Assembly (NCBI GenBank): GCA_035566435.1
Contig: DATMRF010000034.1
Coordinates: 186,001-250,000, forward strand
Direction of reading: 5' to 3'
DNA length: 64,000 bases
DNA from: DATMRF01 sp035566435
GTDB lineage: Bacteria > Verrucomicrobiota > Verrucomicrobiia > Limisphaerales > UBA8199
The position numbers were made by a program, and so were the translations under genes. Positions 39,584 through 48,412 of the stretch are shown here, piece by piece. Positions within the stretch are counted from its first letter, which is position 1. Each line of letters opens with the position of its first letter. The notes under the pieces are model-generated. The model saw only the letters and a list, made by a program, of their open reading frames with translations, searched no databases and was not told the origin of the DNA.

Positions 39584-42301
39584 TCACACCCACGCCTTGC
39601 GGATCAACCAGGTCTTAACAATCTGGGTCAACGCGACATAACAAAGCAGCGTGACCAGCAGGAGCGGCCAAAAGAGCGCCGGCAAGGGCACGAACCCTAA
39701 AGTGGCCGACAGCGGCGAATAGGGCAGGTAGGCGCCAATCCCCATGATCAGCAACGTCGTCAGGGTCAGTTGCCAACTCGCGCGCGATTGGATGAACGGA
39801 ATCAGGTTGGTCCGGATGACGTGGATGATCAGGGTCTGAGTCATCAGCGATTCGACGAACCAGCCGGTGCTGAACAACGCGGAGGCGTAGGTTTTGTTCG
39901 GATCCATGCCTGGCGTCCAGGCTGGGAAGCGTGCCGCCAGTTCCGGCGGGGCCGCGAGCCCAAGCTGGCTGCACTTGAAAACAAACCACATCATAAAATA
40001 TGTGGTGTAATCGAAAATCGAGCTCAGCGGGCCGATGAAAAGAATGAACTTGGCAATCTCGCCGATCTGCCACGGCCGGGGCCTGGCGATCTGTTGCGGA
40101 CCGACATTATCCGTTGGGATGGGGACCTGTGAGAAATCGTAAAGCAGGTTATTGGTCAGGATCTGCAGCGGCTGCATGGGCAGGAACGGCAGCCAGGCGC
40201 TGGCGCCGATCACGCTGAACATGTTGCCGAAATTCGAACTGGCGCCCATGCGGATGTACTTCAGGATGTTGACGAACACCTTGCGTCCTTCGAGCACACC
40301 TTCTTCGAGCACCAGCAGGCTTTTTTCCAGAAGGATGACGTCCGCCGACTCCTTCGCGATATCGACCGCGTTGTCCACTGAGATGCCGACATCCGCGGCG
40401 CGCAAGGCCGGGGCGTCGTTGATGCCATCCCCCATGAAGCCGACCACGTGTCCTTTGCGCTGCAGGGCCTGGACGATCCGCTGTTTGTGCGCCGGCGAAA
40501 GCCGGGCAAAGACATCCATGCTCTCGACGGCTTCGGCAAGTTGCGGGTCGGTCAGCGCCTCCACCTGGCTGCCCAGGAGGATTTTTTGCGCGTTAATGCC
40601 CACCTCGGTGCAGACTTTGCGCGTGACCAGGTCGTTGTCCCCGGTCAGCACCTTGACCGTTATGCCATGTTGGCAGAGCACCTTGATGGCTTTCGCGGCC
40701 GTTTCTTTGGGGGGGTCGAGGAATGCGAGGTAGCCGGTGAGAACCAGGTCGCACTCGTCGGCTTTCGAATAAGCTGCTCGTTTTTCCACCTTCCTGGTGG
40801 CAATCGCCAGCACCCGAAAACCGTCCTCGCTGAGGTCATTCACCTGCTCGACGAGGTTTCCGACCAGGATTGGTTCCATGGGGAAGGTCTCGCCCTCGCT
40901 CTCGAACTGTGTGCACCGGGCGAACACGGCTTCCGGCGCGCCTTTCGTCAGCAATTGCCGCTGGCCATCGGGACCTTCCACCGCGACCGACATCATCCGC
41001 CGCGAAAAATCGAATGGGATTTCATCAACCTTGCTGAACTTTTCGAGCGACAGCTCCTTGTGCAGTTCCTGGTGCTGGAGCACCGCCCGGTCCAGGACAT
41101 TCTTCAGGCCCGTCTGGAAGTGGCTGATGAGGTAGGCGTCGCGGAGCACCTCCTCGTTCACGTTTTTGAAGACGTCGCAGTAAATTTCCAGGATGACGTG
41201 GTCGATCGTCAGCGTGCCGGTTTTGTCCGTGCACAGCACGTCCATGGCGCCGAAGTTCTGGATCGAGTTGAGCCGTTTGACGATGACCTTCTTCTTCGAC
41301 ATGCCCATCGCCCCTTTGGACAGACAGACCGAGACGATCATCGGCAGCATCTCCGGCGTCAGCCCGACCGCCACCGCCAGCGAAAAGAAGAAAGCCTCCT
41401 TCCAGTCATGTTTTTTCGCGCCGTTGATGACGAAGACTAGCGGCACCATGATGGCCATGAACCGGATCATCAGCCATGTGAAGCGTTTCACGCCGCGTTC
41501 GAAGGCCGTATCGACTGCATGGCCGGTGAGGCTCTTGGCTACCTTGCCAAAATAGGTCTGCGCGCCGGTGGCGCAAATAACCGCGGTGGCCGAGCCGCTC
41601 TCCACGCTGGTGCCCAGGAAGCAAAGGTTTGTGTGCTCGATGGGCGAGACCTTCTCGCGCAGGTCTCGCGCATCGGTTTTTTCGACCGGCATCGATTCGC
41701 CTGTGAGCGTCGCCTGGATGATGAACAGGTCTTTAGCCGACAGCAGCCGTACGTCGCCGGGGACCATGTCGCCGGCCGAAAGTTTGACGATATCTCCGGG
41801 CACCAGTTGTTGCAGTGGGATCTCCCTGGGTTTCCCGTCCCGGATCACCGTGGCGGTGACGCTGATCATCGCCTTCAGCTTGGCGGCCGCCGTGTCGGCC
41901 CGCGTCTCTTGAATAAAGCGCAACGAAACCCCCAGCACCACCATCACCATCATGAGGCCGCCGGTGATCGGGTCCCCTTGCGGCGCCAGGAACGAAACCG
42001 TTGCCAATACCGTCAGGAGAATCACCAGTGGATTGCGCACCGCCATGAACAAACGCCCAAACCAGTCATGCCGCTTCTCTCGCGCGACCTCGTTCGGACC
42101 GTATTGTTCCAGGCGCGCCGCGGCCTCCTCCTCCGTCAAACCTGCCAACGAAGTGCCTAGCACCTGCAGCGCTTCGGCCGCATCCTTGCTGGCCGCTTCG
42201 TGCGCCAGCTCTGCGGGGCGCTGAGAGTTTGCATTTTTCTGACCCGACATAGGATTCTTTGGACGCGCACCAAGATTGTCTCTCTCGTGCGGCGCGTCCA
42301 T
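39584..42301 (-). CDS. mgtA: Magnesium-importing P-type ATPase (MgtA/MgtB type)
   Basis: 905 residues from the ATG at 42301; an ATG at 42250 is an alternative start. P3B-type landmarks: actuator loop ATLTGESMPVEK, membrane motif AVGLTPEMLPMIVS, phosphorylation site CTDKTGTLT (Asp359), KGAPE in the nucleotide-binding domain and the hinge GFMGDGINDAPALRAADVGISV. The C-terminal transmembrane block has NNLLYDFSQVPIPTDNV, typical of MgtA. It imports Mg2+ at the cytoplasmic membrane. It converges with mntR and diverges from the permease gene at 42359. No MgtA-type leader riboswitch can be seen in the 57 bp between them. Confidence 0.93.
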   Translation of the reverse strand: MDAPHERDNLGARPKNPMSGQKNANSQRPAELAHEAASKDAAEALQVLGTSLAGLTEEEAAARLEQYGPNEVAREKRHDWFGRLFMAVRNPLVILLTVLATVSFLAPQGDPITGGLMMVMVVLGVSLRFIQETRADTAAAKLKAMISVTATVIRDGKPREIPLQQLVPGDIVKLSAGDMVPGDVRLLSAKDLFIIQATLTGESMPVEKTDARDLREKVSPIEHTNLCFLGTSVESGSATAVICATGAQTYFGKVAKSLTGHAVDTAFERGVKRFTWLMIRFMAIMVPLVFVINGAKKHDWKEAFFFSLAVAVGLTPEMLPMIVSVCLSKGAMGMSKKKVIVKRLNSIQNFGAMDVLCTDKTGTLTIDHVILEIYCDVFKNVNEEVLRDAYLISHFQTGLKNVLDRAVLQHQELHKELSLEKFSKVDEIPFDFSRRMMSVAVEGPDGQRQLLTKGAPEAVFARCTQFESEGETFPMEPILVGNLVEQVNDLSEDGFRVLAIATRKVEKRAAYSKADECDLVLTGYLAFLDPPKETAAKAIKVLCQHGITVKVLTGDNDLVTRKVCTEVGINAQKILLGSQVEALTDPQLAEAVESMDVFARLSPAHKQRIVQALQRKGHVVGFMGDGINDAPALRAADVGISVDNAVDIAKESADVILLEKSLLVLEEGVLEGRKVFVNILKYIRMGASSNFGNMFSVIGASAWLPFLPMQPLQILTNNLLYDFSQVPIPTDNVGPQQIARPRPWQIGEIAKFILFIGPLSSIFDYTTYFMMWFVFKCSQLGLAAPPELAARFPAWTPGMDPNKTYASALFSTGWFVESLMTQTLIIHVIRTNLIPFIQSRASWQLTLTTLLIMGIGAYLPYSPLSATLGFVPLPALFWPLLLVTLLCYVALTQIVKTWLIRKAWV

Positions 42302-42358
42302 TTAAAATTCTCGTAAACGACTGGCTTTGGCCAACCAACTGGTGTATGAACACCTTCC

Positions 42359-43456
42359 ATGGCGGAGTTGGAGATCAACCAGCAGACGAGGGACCGGTCC
42401 ACGCGGCTGGGCTATTATTTCATGCTCGCCTTGTTGGTGCTGGTCGTCTGGTTGCGACTGGCCACGCCTTTGCTGGCCGCCCTGTTCACTTACCTGGCGC
42501 TCATGCGCCTCCGTATCCAACGGCGCGGCGGCAAGTTGCTCGCCGTGGGCATTGTCCTGGTCGTCTTCGCCGGCGTTTCCTATGGGCTGGGCCATTTCGT
42601 AAAACACACTATCAAGTCGCTGCCGGAAATCGCCGACAAGGCCATCCCCTCGATTATCGCCTGGGCCAGGCAGTATAACATTGAACTGCCCTTCACCGAC
42701 TATGACAGTTTGAAAGACGCCGCCTTCGACACCGTCACCGGCGAGGTCAAATACCTGAGCAGCTTTGCGAAATTCGCGCGCGGCGCTTCGGCGCAAATCC
42801 TGTTCCTGGCCGTCGGCTGCGTCGTGGCCATGAGCCTGTTCTTGAAACCGAGATTCATGCTGGGCCAGGCGGGGAAGGGGACCGCACAGGACCTTTACTC
42901 GCTGGCCTGGGTGGAGATCGGCAAGCGGTTCAGCATCTTTTACCGCAGTTTTGTCACGGTCATGGGCGCCCAAATCATCATCTCCGGCGTTAACACTTTC
43001 CTCACGGCGATTTTTGTCGCGGTCGTCCATCTGCCATACGCCGTGGTCGTCCTCGGCGCCACTTTCCTGTGCGGCTTGTTGCCTATTGTCGGCAACCTGG
43101 TCAGCAACACGATCATCGTCGGCATCGGCTTCACCGTGTCGCCGAAGATGGCCCTTGTAGCGCTGGTGTTCCTGGTGGTAATCCACAAATTCGAATACTT
43201 CCTGAACAGCGAAATTGTCGGCTGGCGCACCCGGAATCCACTCTGGCTGACGCTCCTCGGATTGCTCGTCGGCGAACGCCTGCTCGGCGTGCCAGGCATG
43301 ATCCTCGCCCCCGTCGTGTTGAACTATATCCGTCTCGAAGCTTCCAGCATAAAACCGGGATTCATTGAAACCGGCTCCGCGCAAAGGCCAGCGGCGCCAG
43401 ACTCACGCGAGCTAACGGCAGGGCAAGGAACGCAAGCAGGGCGAGAGTGTAAGTGA
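42359..43456 (+). CDS. AI-2E family (PerM-like) membrane transporter
   Basis: 365 residues with the usual arrangement: two or three helices at the N-terminus (YYFMLALLVLVVWLRLATPLLAALFTYLAL), a long amphipathic insertion (~90-140), then a helical bundle with the family motif GLLPIVGNLVSNTIIVGIGF and LLVGERLLGVPGMILAPVVLNYIRLE. Substrates vary across the family (autoinducer-2, Na+/H+ exchange), so none can be assigned. Its last 95 bp overlap the end of the convergent permease gene. Confidence 0.85.
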   Translation: MAELEINQQTRDRSTRLGYYFMLALLVLVVWLRLATPLLAALFTYLALMRLRIQRRGGKLLAVGIVLVVFAGVSYGLGHFVKHTIKSLPEIADKAIPSIIAWARQYNIELPFTDYDSLKDAAFDTVTGEVKYLSSFAKFARGASAQILFLAVGCVVAMSLFLKPRFMLGQAGKGTAQDLYSLAWVEIGKRFSIFYRSFVTVMGAQIIISGVNTFLTAIFVAVVHLPYAVVVLGATFLCGLLPIVGNLVSNTIIVGIGFTVSPKMALVALVFLVVIHKFEYFLNSEIVGWRTRNPLWLTLLGLLVGERLLGVPGMILAPVVLNYIRLEASSIKPGFIETGSAQRPAAPDSRELTAGQGTQAGRECK

Positions 43457-45086
43457 CAGTGCCGGCGGCCGGGGCGAGCAACGCCAGCAATAACAGGAAC
43501 TCCGTGCCCCAAATCCAAATGACAAAATATTTCAGCCCGGTTTCCGTGGAAACCAGGCCCCGCTGCTTTGCCCGGCGGAAAAAGTGAATCGCCAGTCCCA
43601 GTTTGAGCAGGACCAGAAGCGCCAGTCCCCACGCGACCCACGGCAAAAGCGCGGATAAGTTCGTGACTTCCTTCGAGTGCTGGGAATACCAGCCCGCAAG
43701 CAGCAATGGTGCGAACAGGGCCACGAACACAAAACAAAACGAGGCGTTGAAAAGATGCCGGTTCCCAAGGACCCCGAGGTAAAGGTTCGCCATCAGCAAT
43801 CGCCAGGTGACGAGCATCGCCAGCGAGAGCAGCAGCAACAAAGGAACCACGACCGCGCCCGCCCAGAGGGGTGGCGGCAGCGCCAGCAAGACCGGAAGGA
43901 ACAGCCCGCAGTCGCTGCACGTGAGCAGCCACGCGGACACAATCGTTCCCACCAGCAGCCACGTGAGGCCGGCGCTGAGGGCCGCGGTTTTGAGTTTCAC
44001 CCCCAGCCAATCGGTGGACCTCAGCGGTCGCACAGCCAGGAACAAAGGCAGGCCCAGGTCCTTTGCGAGTCCCTGGCCCCAAAAATTGGTCTTGCCAAAA
44101 CCCGGCCCAATGATGAAAGCGAGCGCGAACGGCAGAACCAAAGTCCAGCAGAGTGTGGCCAGAACCGTGTCGTTTCCGGCGCGTCCCAGGAATGGGCACA
44201 GCGCAAAGAAGGGAGCAACAATGAGCATAAGCAGCGCGCCCGTAATCAGCGGCAGCACCATGCCGTTGCGCCTCCATTCAAACCAGAGCTGCGCCCCGCG
44301 GGGCGAAGAGAAGGGCGTTCGCGGCGCCGCTGAGAACGCCGCCAATGCAAACCCGAGCCGCGGCCAGGCGACTTTGAAACCGGCGCCGCGCCGCTGGCGT
44401 TCCAGGGACCAGCAGGCCAGGCCATATGCGGCCAGGCTCAGCGCGAGCAGGATGCCCGCCTGCGCAGTGGGCACGGACAGGTGAAGCGCCTGGGCCAGCG
44501 AAACCCCAAGTTGCGCCTGGCCCATAATAGGGCTGAACGCAATCCAACTCGTCGTCAGCGCCGAGCCCCAGACGCCCAGAACGACCAGGCGGGTGATGGG
44601 AAAGCCGGCCAGCGACCACACAATCGCCTGAAAGCAAACCATGCCCGCCGCCAGGTACAAACTCGGAAAGCCCAGTGCGAAATGCCCCGGGTTCGCCGGC
44701 CGCAGGATGAATCCTGCCCATCCGACATAGACCAGCACCACCGCGGCTGCGCCGTACAACATCGGCAGCGTTGCCAGCCACATCGTGCGCACCGGTAATG
44801 TGAATAGCCGTCGCGGAAACCCGTTGAAGCGCTCGCGGCGGTCGCTTTCTGTAAACTTGAACAGGATGAACACGGCGGCGAGCGAGAGGCTCATCAGCAA
44901 AATGCAGATATTGAGAAAAACTTCATGGGAGCCCGTCGCGAAGAGAGTCCATCGGCCCGCGGCGCACAGCAGCATGGCGCCGAACGTGGCGAAAAAGCCG
45001 GTGCGCTGCGCCCGGCAGATTTCCCACGCCAGGGCCATCGCCGGAGAGGGTGCGAGCGAACCGAGCGATTGAGCCGTGCCCCTCAT
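43362..45086 (-). CDS. ABC transporter permease of a ytrA-like operon
   Basis: 574 residues from the ATG at 45086, whose ATGA overlaps the ATPase stop. The frame continues upstream to 45221, but that part duplicates the ATPase coding region. About 12 hydrophobic segments in two halves; the sequence is very Leu/Ala-rich. It has no close resemblance to solute-binding-protein-dependent permeases, so export or a cell-envelope stress role like the ABC modules controlled by GntR/YtrA regulators is more likely. The C-terminus overlaps the convergent permease gene by 95 bp. Confidence 0.8.
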   Translation of the reverse strand: MRGTAQSLGSLAPSPAMALAWEICRAQRTGFFATFGAMLLCAAGRWTLFATGSHEVFLNICILLMSLSLAAVFILFKFTESDRRERFNGFPRRLFTLPVRTMWLATLPMLYGAAAVVLVYVGWAGFILRPANPGHFALGFPSLYLAAGMVCFQAIVWSLAGFPITRLVVLGVWGSALTTSWIAFSPIMGQAQLGVSLAQALHLSVPTAQAGILLALSLAAYGLACWSLERQRRGAGFKVAWPRLGFALAAFSAAPRTPFSSPRGAQLWFEWRRNGMVLPLITGALLMLIVAPFFALCPFLGRAGNDTVLATLCWTLVLPFALAFIIGPGFGKTNFWGQGLAKDLGLPLFLAVRPLRSTDWLGVKLKTAALSAGLTWLLVGTIVSAWLLTCSDCGLFLPVLLALPPPLWAGAVVVPLLLLLSLAMLVTWRLLMANLYLGVLGNRHLFNASFCFVFVALFAPLLLAGWYSQHSKEVTNLSALLPWVAWGLALLVLLKLGLAIHFFRRAKQRGLVSTETGLKYFVIWIWGTEFLLLLALLAPAAGTVTYTLALLAFLALPLARVSLAPLAFARSRFQ

Positions 45087-45997
45087 AAAGCCGCCTTCTG
45101 GCCCGCGCGTGCCACGAAGATCTCGTGCAGCGACGGAATCTCTTCCGAGACAATGCGTGCGCCCAGGCCGGCGACGTTGGCGACGAGGTCGGGGTGCCCT
45201 CCGTTGCAGAGCGCCGTCCATTCGCGGCCCGAGCCGGCGACGCTCAACGCCTGCTCAATTTTCGGCGCGGAGGTTAAAGGTTCATCGAACCGCAGAATGA
45301 CGCGCCGGTGCGAGGACTTCACCTCATCGAGCGGGCCGCACAAGACCACTTTGCCCTGGTGAATCATGGCGAGCTGGTCCGATACGCGTTCGATTTCGTC
45401 GAGCAGGTGGGAGGAGAAGAAAACCGTGCGGCCTTCCTCGGCGACGGTCCGGATGATGGCTTCCAGAATATCGCGGCGGACGACGGGGTCCAGACCCGTG
45501 CTGGGCTCGTCCAACAGCAGTAATTGCGGGCGAAACGCCAGTGCCAGCACCAAACCGGCTTTGGCTTGTTGGCCTTGCGAGAGGGTTTTGACGCGTGCGG
45601 CTGGGTCGAGCCCGAATTGTTCGCGCAGTTCCTCGGCGTACTGCTCGTCCCAGCTCGCGTAAAACGCCCGGGTGTAACGAAGCAGTTGGCTGATGTTCAT
45701 CCAGGCAGGCAAGTCGCGATATTCCGAGAGATAGCCGATCCGGCCCAGCACACCGACTGAATCCGCGACCGGGTCGCGCCCAAAAACCCGCACGGAACCG
45801 GACTGGGCTTTGAGCAGGCCGAGAATGTGCTTGATCAGCGTCGTTTTGCCCGCGCCGTTTTCGCCGACGAGCCCGAACACGCACCCTTGCGGGACGTAGA
45901 GCGATACGTTGTCCAACGCGAGCCGGGACCCAAACCGCCGGGACAATTCCCTGACCGCGACCACCGCGTCCGCCGAGGAAGGAGAGGGGAATTTCAT
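45083..45997 (-). CDS. ABC transporter ATP-binding protein
   Basis: 304 residues. Walker A GENGAGKT (45-52), Q-loop region around YLSEYRDLP (Glu where Gln is usual), signature LSQGQQAK, Walker B LLLLDEPSTGLDP and switch His in SSHLLDEIE. A C-terminal extension of ~80 residues ends EIFVARAGQKAAL. It is sandwiched between the GntR regulator and the permease with 4-bp ATGA overlaps on both sides, a tightly coupled three-gene operon. Close in form to the bacitracin/YtrB-type ATPases. Confidence 0.92.
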   Translation of the reverse strand: MKFPSPSSADAVVAVRELSRRFGSRLALDNVSLYVPQGCVFGLVGENGAGKTTLIKHILGLLKAQSGSVRVFGRDPVADSVGVLGRIGYLSEYRDLPAWMNISQLLRYTRAFYASWDEQYAEELREQFGLDPAARVKTLSQGQQAKAGLVLALAFRPQLLLLDEPSTGLDPVVRRDILEAIIRTVAEEGRTVFFSSHLLDEIERVSDQLAMIHQGKVVLCGPLDEVKSSHRRVILRFDEPLTSAPKIEQALSVAGSGREWTALCNGGHPDLVANVAGLGARIVSEEIPSLHEIFVARAGQKAAL

Positions 45998-46386
45998 TTG
46001 TTCTCCAGCGCATGCATCGCCTCGTGCCGTTCGCGCAGCAGGTCGAGCAGTTCGTCGAGCGGGACCTCCAGGTGCCCCGCCTCGGCGAGCAGCGCGTCCG
46101 CTCGCTTGGCCAGGACTTTGTTTTTTTCGCGCCGCGAGAGGGTGGACCCGGCGTCGGCCACATAGGTGCCGGAACCCTGGCGCTTTGTGACGATGCCGGC
46201 GCGCTCGAGTTCCAGGTAAGCGCGTGCCACCGTGTTCGGATTGATCACTAACTGCTCGGCCAGCGTGCGGATGGGCGGAATTTCCTCCCCCGGCCCGACC
46301 CGCCCCGAGGCAACGAGATATTTGATCTGATTGACGATCTGCACGTAGATCGGCACGCCGTCGCTGGAGGTGATATGAATTTGCAA
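45994..46386 (-). CDS. GntR-family regulator, YtrA subfamily
   Basis: 130 residues: a GntR winged helix (PIYVQIVNQIKYLVASGRVGPGEEIPPIRTLAEQLVINPNTVARAYLELERAGIVTKRQGSGTYVA) and a short two-helix C-terminal dimerisation tail (~55 residues) with no ligand domain, which defines the YtrA subfamily. Such regulators repress the ABC genes they precede. The operator at 46415-46436 lies just upstream of its start and over its promoter, so autorepression of the whole operon is expected. Confidence 0.92.
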   Translation of the reverse strand: MQIHITSSDGVPIYVQIVNQIKYLVASGRVGPGEEIPPIRTLAEQLVINPNTVARAYLELERAGIVTKRQGSGTYVADAGSTLSRREKNKVLAKRADALLAEAGHLEVPLDELLDLLRERHEAMHALENK

Positions 46387-46414
46387 GCGGCCTCGATTCG
46401 ATTTGCGTTATAAA

Positions 46415-46436
46415 GTGTATTACATGATTAATACAC
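46415..46436. promoter_or_regulatory. YtrA-type operator (AGTGTA-n12-TACACT)
   Basis: Inverted repeat GTGTATTA-CATGAT-TAATACAC, perfect over 8 bp per arm; the wider form is AGTGTA (46414-46419) and TACACT (46432-46437). It matches, from memory, the AGTGTA-n13-TACACT operator reported for Bacillus subtilis YtrA, with a spacer one base shorter. It lies 29 bp upstream of the regulator start. Confidence 0.8.
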
Positions 46437-46453
46437 TAATGAAGTTGTGTCAA
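46425..46453 (-). promoter_or_regulatory. Promoter of the GntR-ABC operon
   Basis: On the minus strand TTGACA (46453-46448), 17 bp, TAATCA (46430-46425). The -10 element lies inside the operator, so repressor binding would block polymerase. Confidence 0.6.
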
Positions 46454-46581
46454 CCTGGAAATGCGAGCGGTGGGGTATTGGAGTAATGGAGCAGTGGAAA
46501 CCCCAAGCCGTAGGACCCGACCTGGACCAATGACTCGAGGGTTGAGGGTTCAGGGTTAATAGCTGATAGTCAAAACTGATC

Positions 46582-46944
46582 ATGCAAAAGGTTACCGGAT
46601 TTGGCGGTCTATTCTTCCGCGCGAACGATCCAACGGCGACAGCTCGTTGGTACAAGGAAAACCTCGGCGTCGAGCCCGTGCCGGCCGATTACAGTCAAAA
46701 GCCCTGGTGGCAGGAAGCAGGGCCGGCTGTGTTTGCGCCGTTTCCCGCAGACAGCCAATATTTCGGCAATGCCGGCAAGAACTGGATGATTAACTTTCGC
46801 GTGCGGGACCTCGACGCGATGGTGGCGCAACTCCGTGCCGCCAGGATTGACGTGGCCGTCGATCCGCAGGTTTATCCAAACGGGCGGTTTGCTCGCCTGC
46901 ATGATCCGGAAGGAAATCCAATTGAGTTATGGGAGCCAAAATGA
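46582..46944 (+). CDS. VOC/glyoxalase-superfamily protein
   Basis: 120 residues forming one VOC module pair: KVTGFGGLFFRANDPTATARWYKENLGVEP, then NFRVRDLDAMVAQLRAARIDVAVDPQVYPNGRFARLHDPEGNPIELWEPK. The terminal Glu of NPIELWE is the usual metal ligand. Substrate unknown; homologues are annotated as glyoxalase/bleomycin-resistance/dioxygenase-like. Its stop overlaps the start of the next gene by 4 bp (ATGA). Confidence 0.88.
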   Translation: MQKVTGFGGLFFRANDPTATARWYKENLGVEPVPADYSQKPWWQEAGPAVFAPFPADSQYFGNAGKNWMINFRVRDLDAMVAQLRAARIDVAVDPQVYPNGRFARLHDPEGNPIELWEPK

Positions 46945-47336
46945 AAATTGCGCGGCAGTCAACGGTGAACGAGACCTTTATTGGTGAACCTATTACCCCC
47001 GAGGACATGTCGTTCTCCCCGTCTCCTATGGCCACCGGCAAGCCCGGGTTGCCCCGCAAGTTTTCCTGGAAAGGCAAGACTTTCGCAGTGCTTGAAGTCC
47101 TCGAGGAGTGGAAAGAATCCGGCGACTGCCGCCACGGCTCCGGCGAACGTTACGTCCGAAAGCATTGGTTTCGCGTCCGAACCGCCGAAGGCCCCGAGTT
47201 GAAACTCTATTTTGAACGGCAAGCGCGCTCCAGTGGCGGCTCCAGATGGCGTCTCTACTCTATCCGAAATATCGAACCGCTCGTCGCCGCCGGCGACCGT
47301 TCCGCGACCCCTTCAACACGTTCGGCCGCCGGGTAG
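46941..47336 (+). CDS. Small conserved cytoplasmic protein, DUF6504-like
   Basis: 131 residues from the ATG at 46941, overlapping the VOC stop as ATGA, so translation is coupled. The core FSWKGKTFAVLEVLEEWKESGDCRHGSGERYVRKHWFRVRTAEGPELKLYFERQ followed by WRLYSI resembles the small DUF6504 beta-rich family. The N-terminus has GEPITPEDMSFSPSP. Function unknown. Confidence 0.75.
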   Translation: MKIARQSTVNETFIGEPITPEDMSFSPSPMATGKPGLPRKFSWKGKTFAVLEVLEEWKESGDCRHGSGERYVRKHWFRVRTAEGPELKLYFERQARSSGGSRWRLYSIRNIEPLVAAGDRSATPSTRSAAG

Positions 47337-47354
47337 TGTCCTGATTTGGATTGT

Positions 47355-47459
47355 TCATTTGTTTATCTTGTTCTGAAACCATGCCCAGCACGCGATTAAA
47401 AACGCGACTACCACCGTAAATCGAACGATGTTCCAAAAAATGTGTGCCAGGGGCGTCAT
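47355..47459 (-). CDS. Possible 34-residue single-span membrane protein
   Basis: A short frame with ATG at 47459 encodes MTPLAHIFWNIVRFTVVVAF continuing to LIACWAWFQNKINK, one membrane span with a basic end. Composition is protein-like, and no larger gene explains this strand. It converges with the DUF6504-like gene 18 bp away. A chance frame is possible. Confidence 0.4.
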   Translation of the reverse strand: MTPLAHIFWNIVRFTVVVAFLIACWAWFQNKINK

Positions 47460-47569
47460 TCTTTTACATTTTCGACTTCGGCAGCTATTGCGAACCAGTA
47501 CCGGTGACACGGCCGTCGCGCAGACAGCCTTATCCCTCAGCCAGGATTCGACCGCTGAGAGTCGCGCGG

Positions 47570-48031
47570 TTACCGCCAGTGCCCGCGGACCCAGCAGTAT
47601 CCGTGGCCGTGCCTGACCCAGCGCGGGCCAACCCACACCGCGCCGAAGTGCGGCCGGATCACCCAGTTTCCGCCGATCCAAACCCATCCGCCATTCCATG
47701 ACCAGTAGCCCGGCGCCCAGGCGTATTCCGGTCCGGGAGCAACGGGCACGACTTCGACCTGGGGCGCGGGCGGGGCGTCGGGAGCTGTCACTACCGGGCC
47801 CGGGACTGCCGGAGCGGGCGCCACAGTGGGGGCATTGGTGCCCTGGTCGGCCGGAGCAGCGCCCGGAGCGGGCTGGTAAGCCGTCTGCGTTTGGTAGCCG
47901 TAGGCCGGCTGGGCCTGGTAGCCGGGCTGGGCGGTGTACACCGGCACATAGACCCGTCTTTCAACACAGCCGGCTGCGAGCGCTGCGAGGGCGGCGAGTG
48001 ATAAAATGGTCAGCAAAGGTTTTTGTTTCAT
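47570..48031 (-). CDS. YXWGXW-repeat-type lipoprotein
   Basis: 153 residues. Signal with lipobox (LAALAALAAGC; Cys22 the lipid site). The first half is Tyr/Gln/Pro/Ala-rich (YQAQPAYGYQTQTAYQPAPG). The second half has aromatic repeats of the YXWGXW kind (PEYAWAPGYWSWNGGWVWIGGNWV, then AVWVGPRWVRHGHGYCWVRGHWR). Outer-membrane-anchored and exposed; function unknown. It follows the RND operon on the same strand after a 381-bp gap containing inverted repeats. Confidence 0.85.
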   Translation of the reverse strand: MKQKPLLTILSLAALAALAAGCVERRVYVPVYTAQPGYQAQPAYGYQTQTAYQPAPGAAPADQGTNAPTVAPAPAVPGPVVTAPDAPPAPQVEVVPVAPGPEYAWAPGYWSWNGGWVWIGGNWVIRPHFGAVWVGPRWVRHGHGYCWVRGHWR

Positions 48032-48412
48032 ACTTCAAATTTGTTGGTTCAAATGTCTGCCGGTTGGACGCATCGGGCAAGCGCGTGGTTCGGGCGAAAA
48101 GTGATAAAAATTGGGCGGACTGGTGTAACCTTTTCGGCCAGCGAACGTCTTTTGCGGACCCCGCAGAGGTGCAAGAATCAGACCCTGACCGTAGCTATGC
48201 ACTGGGAGTTTAACGCAAAGACGCAAGGGAGAGGCGAATTCAACGCAAAGACGCAAAGATGCAGAGACGCAAAGGCCAGAAGTGGCTGAATAACCAAAAC
48301 AAATCCAGGGACGCAAGTCGTTCGGCCAGGTCACTTTCCGTTGCGTCTCTGCATCTTTGCGTTCTTGCGTTAAGTCCCTTGCGCCTTTGCGTTGAAAATT
48401 CCTGCTGAATTG
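48032..48412. other. Gene-free region with tandem and inverted AACGCAAAGACGC repeats
   Basis: Direct repeats of AACGCAAAGACGCAA at about 48212 and 48242 and inverted copies at 48340-48400. A perfect 22-bp inverted pair lies at 48251-48272 and 48341-48362 (arm begins ACGCAAAGATGCAG). No gene seen. Confidence 0.8.

Noticed and set aside
42302..42358. Mg2+-sensing leader or riboswitch upstream of mgtA
   Set aside because: Only 57 bp separate the divergent genes; no room for a known Mg2+ riboswitch and no matching fold.
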